Assembly: GCA_905612295.1 (NCBI GenBank)
Contig: CAJQRN010000013.1
Location: 21,148-85,147, forward strand
Source: an uncultured Candidatus Nitrosopumilus sp.
GTDB lineage: Archaea > Thermoproteota > Nitrososphaeria > Nitrososphaerales > Nitrosopumilaceae
Length of the DNA stretch: 64,000 bases
Direction of reading: 5' to 3'
Shown here: positions 20,403 to 29,816 of the stretch, in pieces
How the letters are laid out: every line of letters starts with the position of its first letter
Position numbering within the stretch: position 1 is the stretch's first letter
Program-made: the position numbers and the translations under genes
The notes under the pieces: model-generated
Seen by the model: the letters and a program-made list of their open reading frames with translations, nothing else
Database searches by the model: none
Told to the model about the DNA's origin: nothing

Positions 20403-20519
20403 TTTCTAGATGTCTTGATTATTACTTGGTATATGAATTCTGTGAATGTTTTAAAAATTTCTTGAATAACTTATATTTTTTATATAAAATTATTGATAAA
20501 CCGTGGATTTAATCTAATT

Positions 20520-20948
20520 TTATGCTGTTGGATTTGTATTTGGAATTACTTTGAATATTTTTACAGTATAGTCTCCATAAAAGATATCTTTTGATTCTCC
20601 TGTATTGTTGTCTATTGTTCTAGCTCTGAATTTGTACTCATATGATCCGTCGCCTTTGGTATCTACTTGTGCTACATGAACGGGTTCATTTTCTTTGTAA
20701 AATTGAATTATTACTGGATATCTTTCAACTACCTCTGAAGATGTACCCCATACTTTACCCCATGGTAATTTGTTATTTTCAGGAACGGTCATAGTAACTG
20801 TAGTTACCTCTAAACTCATTTTATCATTAATTGGTCTTACATTGATTTTATTTTGATCTGTTTCTGCAATTACATCACTTGGAACCATCATTACTGCAAA
20901 TACTGTCATTATTGATGCTACTATGAGGAGATTCATTTTTGTATTCAT
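20520..20948 (-). CDS. Secreted hypothetical protein
   Basis: 142 aa with signal peptide-like N-terminus. Confidence 0.7.
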   Translation of the reverse strand: MNTKMNLLIVASIMTVFAVMMVPSDVIAETDQNKINVRPINDKMSLEVTTVTMTVPENNKLPWGKVWGTSSEVVERYPVIIQFYKENEPVHVAQVDTKGDGSYEYKFRARTIDNNTGESKDIFYGDYTVKIFKVIPNTNPTA

Positions 20949-21014
20949 TTCAAATTATGTTCCCTTAAACGTACTTAAATAATTTATTATCAACTTCTAC
21001 TAGTTCTCTATTTT

Positions 21015-21680
21015 TTATTCCAAAATATCATAATATTGATTTAGACGTTGTGTTAGCAATTCTTTGTAGTCTTCCGTATTTTTTACAAATTCCATTCTTG
21101 AATTTTTTTCACTGCTAACCAGGATGACCACTTGTTTAACTTCAATTCCTGTTAATTCTTTGAACATTTTTGCATATGCTGTACCTTGAATGAAATGATC
21201 TGTCATCCATTCTTCTTTTTGATTACTTCTTTTTGTTTTATAATCGATAATTGATAATTCCCCATCATATTTTGCTATACAATCTGAAGTTCCAGCAAGT
21301 TTCATTGCATAACTGTAAAGTCTTAATTCTGTTCCATGCACATCATCAATTTTTTGTAAAAACGGGATTAGATTATTAAAATGTGCCACTGTTAGTAATC
21401 TTACTTCATCTGTTTGTCTTACGTCATTAATGTAATTTTCAATTAATTTGTGAGTTTCTGTACCTATAGTTGCTGCTTCACTAGTGATGTACTCTGCTGC
21501 TACTTCTCTATCTTTCCAATTTTGTAAACTTTCTTTTTTTTCAATTGACATTGTTTTTTGTAGTATTGTTGTAATTGATGGAAAAATTTCTCCACGTGGT
21601 GTTTCATAATAATGTGAATTATCTTTTTCAATTAATTTCGCTTGTTGAAAATTAATTGGAATGTGGTTATACGATGACAT
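21015..21680 (-). CDS. PD-(D/E)XK nuclease-like protein
   Basis: 221 aa; SITTILQKT, GTETHKLIE, GTSDCIAKYDGELSIIDYKTKR (D...DxK core), QGTAYAKMFKELTG. Confidence 0.75.
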   Translation of the reverse strand: MSSYNHIPINFQQAKLIEKDNSHYYETPRGEIFPSITTILQKTMSIEKKESLQNWKDREVAAEYITSEAATIGTETHKLIENYINDVRQTDEVRLLTVAHFNNLIPFLQKIDDVHGTELRLYSYAMKLAGTSDCIAKYDGELSIIDYKTKRSNQKEEWMTDHFIQGTAYAKMFKELTGIEVKQVVILVSSEKNSRMEFVKNTEDYKELLTQRLNQYYDILE

Positions 21681-21770
21681 TTTTATAATTATTTTATTGG
21701 TTCATATAGTTATTTTGTATTTTTATTTTTTTAAAAATATTCTAATTTATGAATATTAAATTAAAATAAT

Positions 21771-21863
21771 GGACCCGATGGGATTTGAACCCACGACCTT
21801 TGCGGGAATTTCTTCCTTACGCAGTGTGAGTGCGTCATCCAAACCAAACTAGACGACGAGTCC
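21771..21863 (-). tRNA. tRNA-Val(CAC), with an intron in the variable region (inferred 21799-21817)
   Basis: Acceptor GGACTCG/CGGGTCC, anticodon arm ACGCA-CTCACAC-TGCGT, T arm GTGGG-TTCAAAT-CCCAT. Removing AGGAAGAAATTCCCGCAAA leaves a 5-nt variable loop AGGTC. Confidence 0.85.
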
Positions 21864-21992
21864 GATTAATTTATGACAATACCTGTTTTTTATCTTTAGT
21901 TTTTTGATATTTTGTAATTACCTAACCTTTTTCTATGAATTGTTGAAAGATATTTCATATCTCTAAAAGAATTTGACACTGTAATTGATAGA

Positions 21993-22205
21993 ATGAATTT
22001 AGCCTTTGACTCTGCTAATAACCTTGGTCAATTTATTGCTGCAGGAAGAATTCTATTTCAAATGAATGAAGTCTTACCTAACGATCTACAATTATCTCTT
22101 GAAGAAATAGATGATCCCAATGCTGCAAAATCTTTCATTCTTGAAAATGAATCAAATTTAAAAATTGCAATTAGAGAATATCGTGAAAGTTTAATGTTAC
22201 TTTAA
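21993..22205 (+). CDS. Hypothetical protein
   Basis: 70 aa ORF, ATG start. Confidence 0.6.
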   Translation: MNLAFDSANNLGQFIAAGRILFQMNEVLPNDLQLSLEEIDDPNAAKSFILENESNLKIAIREYRESLMLL

Positions 22206-22207
22206 TT

Positions 22208-22375
22208 CTACTTCTTTACGCCGAGATTTCTGTTCTTTAATCTCAAATATGGATTTCTACATTTTCTGCATCTTGTTGCACTAATATCATTTCTGCCACC
22301 ACATTTGAAACATATTTTCATAACTAAACGTGCTTGTTGTGCAATTCGTTTCTTTTCAGGGTCTGTGATAGGCAT
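22208..22375 (-). CDS. rpl40e: 50S ribosomal protein L40e
   Basis: Manual translation MPITDPEKKRIAQQARLVMKICFKCGGRNDISATRCRKCRNPYLRLKNRNLGVKK*. Confidence 0.93.
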   Translation of the reverse strand: MPITDPEKKRIAQQARLVMKICFKCGGRNDISATRCRKCRNPYLRLKNRNLGVKK

Positions 22376-22411
22376 TTAATTTTATCCTCAATCTCTTCCT
22401 TTTATTCTAAT

Positions 22412-23323
22412 CTATTTTTCCATTTTTCCTGCTAATAAAACCGGAACTTCAGATGGTCTTTTTGCTACTGGAATGTTTGCTTTGTTAAACATTGATACTT
22501 TTGATTCTGCAGATCCATAATTCCCCATTACAATCGCACCTGCATGACCCATTCGTTTTTCTTTTGGTGCGGCTCTTCCTGCAATGTATGCAACAGTTGG
22601 TTTCTTAAATCCTAAATCAATAATTTTTTGGGCTAACATCTCTTCAGAATCTCCTCCAATCTCTCCTACAATTACTAATCCTTCTAGATCCGAAATATCT
22701 TTTACCATTTCAAATGCGTCAATTAGTCTGGTACCGTTTACTGGATCTCCTCCAATCCCAATTGTGATTGATTGTCCAAATCCTGCATTAGTTAGTGCAT
22801 CTGAAATTTCATAAAGTAATGTTCCACTTTTTGATAATACTGCAATTTTACCTGCTTTGAAAGGCATTGGCGGCATAATTCCAATTTTAATTAATTCTGG
22901 AATCATTATTCCTGGAGTATTTGGTCCGATAATTACTGCGCCTTTTTGTTTTGCTAAATCTAATGCTTCCATTGTATCTCTAATTGGTACGTGTTCTGGA
23001 ATTGCAACTAGTAATTTAATTCCTGAATTTAATGCATCTTTTGCTGCCCCTAAGAAAAATTTTGCTGGAACAAAAAGAATTGAAATTTTAGCATTTGTTG
23101 CATCTACTGCTTCTTGCATTGAATTGTATATTGGAACTGTTTCTTCAAATTTCTGACCTCCTTTACCTGGAGTTACTCCTGCAACTACGTTAGTTCCATA
23201 AGATATCATTTGTTTTGCATGAACTGAACCGTATGAGCCTGTAATTCCTTGAACAATAACTCCTTTTTTCTCATAATCTGCATCTCCTGGTTTTCCTTTT
23301 AGTAATTCAAAAATATCTGTCAT
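22412..23323 (-). CDS. sucD: Succinyl-CoA ligase alpha subunit
   Basis: 303 aa; VIVQGITGSYGSVHAKQMISYGTNVVAGVTPGKGG, KMGHAGAI-type His region (KRMGHAGAIV). Confidence 0.94.
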   Translation of the reverse strand: MTDIFELLKGKPGDADYEKKGVIVQGITGSYGSVHAKQMISYGTNVVAGVTPGKGGQKFEETVPIYNSMQEAVDATNAKISILFVPAKFFLGAAKDALNSGIKLLVAIPEHVPIRDTMEALDLAKQKGAVIIGPNTPGIMIPELIKIGIMPPMPFKAGKIAVLSKSGTLLYEISDALTNAGFGQSITIGIGGDPVNGTRLIDAFEMVKDISDLEGLVIVGEIGGDSEEMLAQKIIDLGFKKPTVAYIAGRAAPKEKRMGHAGAIVMGNYGSAESKVSMFNKANIPVAKRPSEVPVLLAGKMEK

Positions 23324-24426
23324 TTTTTTGTCCCCATTACTGCTGCATTAATTGCTTCTTCAATTGTATCAAATATGTTGGTTCTAGAACCTTGCAACAT
23401 TTCTTTTGCTTTTTCTGACTCAGTACCTTTTAGTCTTGAGAATACTGGTATGTCAATTAGATTATTTTCATATGCTTTAAGAAATGCTTCTGCAACAACT
23501 GTGGTCTTAACAATCCCTCCATACAAGTTTACCAGTATTCCTTTTACCCTGTCCAATTTACTTATCAAAGTTAATGCTTCATAAACTGATTCTGTAGTGG
23601 CACCGCCACCGACATCTAGAAAACATGCTGGTTTTCCACCGTTATCTGATAACATATCTAGTGTTGACATTACAAGTCCTGCACCATTGCCTACAACTGC
23701 TATGTCTCCATCCAACTCTACTAATGAAAATCCACTTTTTTCAGCTTGCTCTTCTATCTCTGTTCTTTCTTGATATTTTTGTAATTCATCATGTCTGAAA
23801 TTTGCATTATCATCTGTTACAAATTTACCATCTAATGCCATAACTGTATCATCTTGCATAATTGCAAGTGGGTTAATTTCTACTAATTCCGCCTCTTTTT
23901 CAATTGTTAATTTTGATAATTTTTTCAGTGTATCTACAACTCCTTCTGCAGTTATTCCTTCTAATCCCATTTCTTTTGCAACTTCTCTTGCAACTTCATC
24001 AGATACATCCCCTAATCCAATTTCTTTGATAATTTGAGTTTTAACTGATTCAATTTCAACCCCTCCTTCTGCTGATGCGATGATTGTATAGCATCTTTTT
24101 GAACGATTTAGAAATATGGATAAGTATAATTCTTTTTTAATGTCTGCCATTTTTTCTAGTAAAATTGCTCTTGCTTTTTCACCTTTAATTTCTAAATCCA
24201 TTACCTGTGGATATTTAATATCAAATTCATCGTCATTTTGACATTTTTGAATACCTCCTGCCTTACCTCTACCGCCTACAGGGACTTGAATTTTAATTAC
24301 AAATGGATATCCTAATTGTTTTGCATGTTTTCTTCCTTCTTCAATATTTGTTGAGGATATACTGTCAAGTAGACTAATTCCATATTCTCGAAAAATCTCT
24401 TTTGCTTGAAATTCTAATAGTTGCAT
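23320..24426 (-). CDS. sucC: Succinyl-CoA ligase beta subunit
   Basis: 368 aa; ATP-grasp, LLEFQAKEIFREYGI, VPVGGRGKAGGI; 4-nt overlap with sucD. Confidence 0.94.
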   Translation of the reverse strand: MQLLEFQAKEIFREYGISLLDSISSTNIEEGRKHAKQLGYPFVIKIQVPVGGRGKAGGIQKCQNDDEFDIKYPQVMDLEIKGEKARAILLEKMADIKKELYLSIFLNRSKRCYTIIASAEGGVEIESVKTQIIKEIGLGDVSDEVAREVAKEMGLEGITAEGVVDTLKKLSKLTIEKEAELVEINPLAIMQDDTVMALDGKFVTDDNANFRHDELQKYQERTEIEEQAEKSGFSLVELDGDIAVVGNGAGLVMSTLDMLSDNGGKPACFLDVGGGATTESVYEALTLISKLDRVKGILVNLYGGIVKTTVVAEAFLKAYENNLIDIPVFSRLKGTESEKAKEMLQGSRTNIFDTIEEAINAAVMGTKK

Positions 24427-24466
24427 GCAAGTGAAGGGAATTTTACGGTCTTTATTAACTATGAGG

Positions 24467-24796
24467 CTATTTTAATTGCTCTTGAAGAAAATCAACCATT
24501 TCTAAAAACCGATCTTTACTTTTTCTCAATAGCTCTTGTGGATATTCTTCAATCCTAAAAACAAATTGTTGATGAAAACTTGGAACTAATATTCCTCCCG
24601 ATGTGACCATTTGTTCAATTACATATCCTTTGGTAAGACTGCAGACAATTTCTTCATAAGACTCATCTTCTTCATCTAGAGTTTGTCTGTACAAAATAAT
24701 TGGCCTATTTGTTTTGGCAACAATGTCTGATCCTTTTTTTAATAAATCTGTTAATTGTTGAATTTGCCAGGCATCTAGACTAATCTGTTTTACCAT
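24467..24796 (-). CDS. Hypothetical protein
   Basis: 109 aa ORF, ATG start. Confidence 0.65.
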   Translation of the reverse strand: MVKQISLDAWQIQQLTDLLKKGSDIVAKTNRPIILYRQTLDEEDESYEEIVCSLTKGYVIEQMVTSGGILVPSFHQQFVFRIEEYPQELLRKSKDRFLEMVDFLQEQLK

Positions 24797-24907
24797 ACTT
24801 TGACTATGTAATTTTCTATTTAACCATAATAAAACAAATCTTCTTCACACCTTGTCATCAATAAAATTACTTAATTTTTAATTAAAATAAAGAAAATGAT
24901 TTGGCAC

Positions 24908-25492
24908 TTATGCCATATCTAATGCTCTAGAATGCTTGCCTGTATGTGGTCTTTCTCCTGCATATTTTCTTCTCATGTGTCCTGATGGTCTTCCGTAGAT
25001 TAACTCTAAGAACCAAGACTCATGTTCAATCTCTTCAGCAAGAATATCTTTTGCAATGTCGTATGTAACTGGATCTTTTCCAAATGTCATTTGACAAATT
25101 TTATTCCAATTAACAATTGCACCTTGTTCTGCTTTGAGGCATTTTTCTAGAATTGCTTTATGATCTGTTGGGTTTGCTGGAAGTTGTAAGAATTCACAAC
25201 CTGACATTTTAATAAATGCAGTTGCATCATTTGGGAGAATTCCTCCTAATTGATAGATTCTTTCAAGACATGATTCAAAATGACTAAGATCTTCTAATCT
25301 TGCATCTTCAATAATTCCCTTGAGTCCTTCTCCTTCCATACCTGTACAATGTGCTCTGAGATTAGTAAAGTAATAGTATGCTGTAAATTCAACTGCAGCA
25401 TTTTTGATTAATTCCTTTACTAACGCATCCACATCTAGGCCGTTTTGTTTTAAAACGTTAATTCCAACAACGTTTGGGTTTGAATCAGACAT
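24908..25492 (-). CDS. Ferritin-like/Dps-like protein
   Basis: 194 aa; NAAVEFTAYYYFTNLRAHCTGMEGEGLKGIIEDARLEDLSHFE, AEEIEHESWFLE ferritin-like metal ligands. Confidence 0.85.
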   Translation of the reverse strand: MSDSNPNVVGINVLKQNGLDVDALVKELIKNAAVEFTAYYYFTNLRAHCTGMEGEGLKGIIEDARLEDLSHFESCLERIYQLGGILPNDATAFIKMSGCEFLQLPANPTDHKAILEKCLKAEQGAIVNWNKICQMTFGKDPVTYDIAKDILAEEIEHESWFLELIYGRPSGHMRRKYAGERPHTGKHSRALDMA

Positions 25493-25795
25493 TTCTTTAT
25501 GTAGTAAATGATTCTAATAAAAATATTACATTAAATTTTATCCATTTTAATAAATTATTGAAAGGATGTATGTCTTTTTTTGATGGTTTTCTAAATAAAT
25601 TTAAAGAAAAATTAGGGGAGAACCTAAATGACAGAAAAACATTATTGATTAATGAAAAACCCGTGGATATCTGGCTTTGAAAGAAAGGTATTTTGTTTGA
25701 TCATGGATTTGCCAGAATCTAATTCAAGCAAAAAGATAGAATCTAAAGTGCAATGTAATCTGCCTGAAGATTACTACGCATTTTAGATTTAGAAC

Positions 25796-26062
25796 TTAAT
25801 TGTTAGTTTTATCCTCATTGAATCCACACATACATTCAGGATCATGAGGTTTACCTTCTTTCTTATCCTCTAAGGCAAAGACGTTATGTTGAAGTTCAAC
25901 CCAAGTATCATCTAGGGATTCAATTTCTTTTCTTAATTTAGGATCATCCCATTCCTTGTCGTTAATCAATTCCTCTAATTTCTCATGAAGGCTATGCTCA
26001 TTTTCAAATAGTTTCTCATAGATGTCTTCAATCTGTTTGTCTATTTGCTTCAAATCAACCAT
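25796..26062 (-). CDS. Hypothetical protein with C-terminal CxC
   Basis: 88 aa; ends HDPECMCGFNEDKTNN. Confidence 0.6.
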   Translation of the reverse strand: MVDLKQIDKQIEDIYEKLFENEHSLHEKLEELINDKEWDDPKLRKEIESLDDTWVELQHNVFALEDKKEGKPHDPECMCGFNEDKTNN

Positions 26063-26223
26063 TTCAATTACTGTAATTATTTTTGAATCTATAAACCCAC
26101 TTCATCTTGCAATAGTTTTAGTTATTCATAATTTTTTTAGCAGTTGTAAAATCTTTTTAAAACATTATTTTAAGAAATTATTTTTATAATATACTTTAAA
26201 TTTAATTCCAATAGTTAACATCT

Positions 26224-26415
26224 ATGAAAGTCAAAATGTGTAACCATATTGATGTCTCTGGGATCAGAATAGAATCATCTCAATCTGTTTTTGCACTTTG
26301 TACTGTTGATGAGAACCAATTTGTTACTTATTCCTGTAAGAAATGCTTCAATGAAATTAAAGAATTAGAACATGAAATTATTTCAAAAGAAGAATTTGAA
26401 AAATATCTAAATTAG
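26224..26415 (+). CDS. Hypothetical Cys-containing small protein
   Basis: 63 aa; MCNHIDVSG...YSCKKCFNEI. Confidence 0.6.
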   Translation: MKVKMCNHIDVSGIRIESSQSVFALCTVDENQFVTYSCKKCFNEIKELEHEIISKEEFEKYLN

Positions 26416-26532
26416 TCAATTTTCGTGCATCCAGATATTGGACCTACTCATACAAACACTCTCAATTTATTGACTCTCATAAAAATAAAATAACAAGACA
26501 TTGACTTCCTGATATGGGCCAAATATTAAATT

Positions 26533-29500
26533 TTATTCTACTGATATTTTGATTTTTTGACCATCAATATCATCTTCTTTGTACTCTTTACACGATTTTT
26601 CAAAATTTACTTTTTTCACTCTCACTAGAAATGCTAATTCTTCGTCTCTACCTTTAATCATCTCTAATGATTCGTCATCTAATTCTAAAATTGATGCTAC
26701 TTCTAACACATCTGTTGGATTGTACCCTCTTTCTTTTCTCAAAGTTTGTAATCTTCTTGCAACATCTTTTACCAATCCTTTTGCCATCATTTCTTTATTT
26801 CTCAATGTTGAAATGAATACTATGAAATCGTCTCTTTTTGCTACTGCAAAATTATCATCTGCATCAAAATTTACTATGAAATCTTCTTTATCTAATGAAA
26901 TTTTTTGATCATCAATGTTAAAATCATATTTTCCATCTTTTTGTAATATTGGAATAATTTCATCAGGATTTGTTTCTAAAAATGTACTTACTAGTTTTCC
27001 CATGTGTTGTTTTGCTTTTGGACCTATCTTTTTTCTTTCTAATTCTAAAGTTGCTTTTACTGGTAACCCTAATTCTTTTAATTCCAATAGTTGTTCTAAA
27101 CCGCTATCTTTTTCTGTTTCAATGATATTGAATTTTTCAACATTAAGTTGTGATTTCAGTAAATCTGATAATGATTCTAGTTTTAATTTCTGATTTTTCT
27201 TTACACAAATCTGTGCTTCATTTAATGGCCATCGTCTTTTTAATTTCCCTTTCATTCTTGCTGCTGATGAAACTGATACTACATCTTTCATAATGTCAAA
27301 TGATTCTTCAATTTCTTCATTTACCAACGATTCTTGGTATTGAGGCCATTTATCTAATAGAATACTTTGTTTTCCTTCAAATACTGTTTGGTACAGATGT
27401 TCACTGGTATATGGGCAAAATGGGTGAATTAGAATATCTAGTGTTTTGAGTACTTCACTTAACACTGCATAAATTGCAAGGCGTCTATTTTTTTTCTCTT
27501 CAGATTCATCCCATAACTCTCCTCTAGTAATTGGAATGTATATCTGACTAAGATTACTAATTATGAAATCATCTATTGCTTTTGCTCCCTCATGGAATTT
27601 ACATGTCTCATTTTTTTCTGTCATTTTTTGAATTAATTTTTGAAGTTTTGATAATAACCAAATATCTGGTGATGTTAGGGAATTGTTATTTTTAGCCCAT
27701 TCTACTGTGTTTGTTTTATCAAAATTATCATATTGACTATTTTGTTTAAAGTACAGATGCAGATTGAACAATGTGTTGATTACTTGATATGGTCTTGACA
27801 TTAATTCATCCGTACTGAAACTAAGTGGTTCAATCGGACTTGCTTTCCACATGAAATAGAATCGTATCAAATCGACTGGATATTTCTTTAGTAGTTCTGC
27901 ACCTTCCAAAACATTACCTTTGCTTTTACTCATCTTTCCTCCTTTTTCATCCAGTACGTGCCCTTGAAACAAAAATGACTTGTATGGTGGAGTGGCACTA
28001 TTGTTTAGAATTACATTTTCAATTAGTAATGTGTATGCCCAGCCTCTTGTTTGATCAATACCCTCAGTAAAAAATGGCGCTGGGATTTCTTTTTCATATT
28101 CTTCATTTGTTAGTGATGCGTATGGTGCAGCCCCACTATTATGCCATGTATCTAAAACATACTCTTCTCTTTTTGTTTTGACACTATTACATTTTTTACA
28201 TTTTACTGTTATGTTATCAATCCATGGTCTATGTAATTCAAAGTCTGGTCCATCTGGTAATTTATCTGCAGAATCTACAATCTCTTTTCTTGTAAAAAAC
28301 CAATTTTTTTCACCACAATCTTCACAATTCCATACTGGTAATGGGCAACCCCAAATCCTTTCTCGTGAAATACACCATGGATGTTTTTCTTTAATAATTC
28401 CTAAAAATCTATTTTTTGGTTGTTCAAAAAAGTATTCTACACTTTCTGCAGCCTCTATTGCTTTGTTACCTAATCTATCTAATTTGTAAAACCAGCCCCT
28501 TCTTGCCAGCCATACAATTGGATGATGTGATCTCCAACAAAGTGGATACTTGTGTTTTATTTTTCCAATTTTTACTAATGCTTCACATTCTTTTAGATCT
28601 TCTACAATCACTCTATCTGCATCTCTAACAAACATACCCTCATATTTTCCTGCCTGATTGGTGAATTTCACTTCGTCATTTATTGGACTAAAAATTTTTA
28701 CTTTTCTTTTATTTGCAATTTTGATATCTTCTTCTCCGTTTGCTGGTGATAAGTGCACTAATCCACTACCTGTACTTGCATCAACAAATGATTCTGACAC
28801 TGCAACGTGGTAGTTATCTAATTTTGAATATTCCTTTAATTCTGGAATTACATCTAGCAATGGATGGATGTATTTTTTTCCTTCAAATTCAGAACCTTTG
28901 AGTGTTTTTTGAATTTCATATTTCTCAATTTTTACTTCTAGCATGAACTCTTCTAATCTTGTTTTTCCTATCACCCATGTTTCATTTTCTACTTTGACAT
29001 ATGCATAATCTTCTTTTGGATTTAATCCCACCATTGCATCTGTAACAAGTGTAAATGGCATTGTAGTCCATACAACTAAAAATGCATCTTCGTTCACTAA
29101 CTTTACTTTGTAGTATAGTGATGGATCCTTAACTTCTTCATATCCTTGATTAACTTCTGCATGACTTAGTGATGTTTGACAGCTTGGACAATATGCGATA
29201 ACTGTAAAGTCTTCTTCTAGAATTTTATTTTCATATGCTTTTTTGAGTACTTGCCATTCTCTTTCTATAAATTCATCTTTAAACGTCCAGTATGCTTTTT
29301 TATGATTAAAAGACATTCCAAGTAAATCATCTACTTCAACCCATGTTTTGTTAAATTTCTCTACAACTTTTTTGCATTCTGAAACAATTCTTTCTACTCC
29401 AAATTCTTTGATGGCTTCTGTTTTTCCACCTGAAACTCCTAATTCCTTTTCAACTTGTAATTCTACTGGTAGTCCTTGAGTGTCCCATCCACCATTAAAT

Positions 29501-29730
29501 TCAATTTTTTTACCTTGTAATGTGTTAAATCTATACCATAAATCCTTCATTACTCTGCCTCTAAGATGACCTGCATGTGGAATACCATTCATTGTTGGAG
29601 GTCCTTCAATGAATCTAATTTTTTCAGGCTTATCTGATGCAAAAATTAGTTTTTCAATATCTATGGATTTGATATATTCTTTAATTTCTGATTCTATTGC
29701 TTTTGCATTAAATTTTGAATTTAACTCCAT
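26533..29730 (-). CDS. ileS: Isoleucyl-tRNA synthetase
   Basis: 1065 aa; PPTMNGIPHAGHLRGR (HIGH-type), GGKMSKSKGN (KMSKS). Confidence 0.97.
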   Translation of the reverse strand: MELNSKFNAKAIESEIKEYIKSIDIEKLIFASDKPEKIRFIEGPPTMNGIPHAGHLRGRVMKDLWYRFNTLQGKKIEFNGGWDTQGLPVELQVEKELGVSGGKTEAIKEFGVERIVSECKKVVEKFNKTWVEVDDLLGMSFNHKKAYWTFKDEFIEREWQVLKKAYENKILEEDFTVIAYCPSCQTSLSHAEVNQGYEEVKDPSLYYKVKLVNEDAFLVVWTTMPFTLVTDAMVGLNPKEDYAYVKVENETWVIGKTRLEEFMLEVKIEKYEIQKTLKGSEFEGKKYIHPLLDVIPELKEYSKLDNYHVAVSESFVDASTGSGLVHLSPANGEEDIKIANKRKVKIFSPINDEVKFTNQAGKYEGMFVRDADRVIVEDLKECEALVKIGKIKHKYPLCWRSHHPIVWLARRGWFYKLDRLGNKAIEAAESVEYFFEQPKNRFLGIIKEKHPWCISRERIWGCPLPVWNCEDCGEKNWFFTRKEIVDSADKLPDGPDFELHRPWIDNITVKCKKCNSVKTKREEYVLDTWHNSGAAPYASLTNEEYEKEIPAPFFTEGIDQTRGWAYTLLIENVILNNSATPPYKSFLFQGHVLDEKGGKMSKSKGNVLEGAELLKKYPVDLIRFYFMWKASPIEPLSFSTDELMSRPYQVINTLFNLHLYFKQNSQYDNFDKTNTVEWAKNNNSLTSPDIWLLSKLQKLIQKMTEKNETCKFHEGAKAIDDFIISNLSQIYIPITRGELWDESEEKKNRRLAIYAVLSEVLKTLDILIHPFCPYTSEHLYQTVFEGKQSILLDKWPQYQESLVNEEIEESFDIMKDVVSVSSAARMKGKLKRRWPLNEAQICVKKNQKLKLESLSDLLKSQLNVEKFNIIETEKDSGLEQLLELKELGLPVKATLELERKKIGPKAKQHMGKLVSTFLETNPDEIIPILQKDGKYDFNIDDQKISLDKEDFIVNFDADDNFAVAKRDDFIVFISTLRNKEMMAKGLVKDVARRLQTLRKERGYNPTDVLEVASILELDDESLEMIKGRDEELAFLVRVKKVNFEKSCKEYKEDDIDGQKIKISVE

Positions 29731-29816
29731 CTGGATTTTGATGTGTGTGTGGCATTATAAACATAAACAGATTTTTTGAGAATTGGAATATATAATTGAG
29801 TAACTGATATTTTTTA

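Noticed and set aside
25474-25680. 68-aa plus ORF
   Set aside because: First part overlaps the ferritin-like gene start; at most a 36-aa ORF from about 25570, insufficient support.
26579-28628. Several plus-strand ORFs (26579-26908, 26915-27193, 28178-28489, 28416-28628)
   Set aside because: All antisense to ileS; serine/phenylalanine-rich compositions typical of shadow ORFs.
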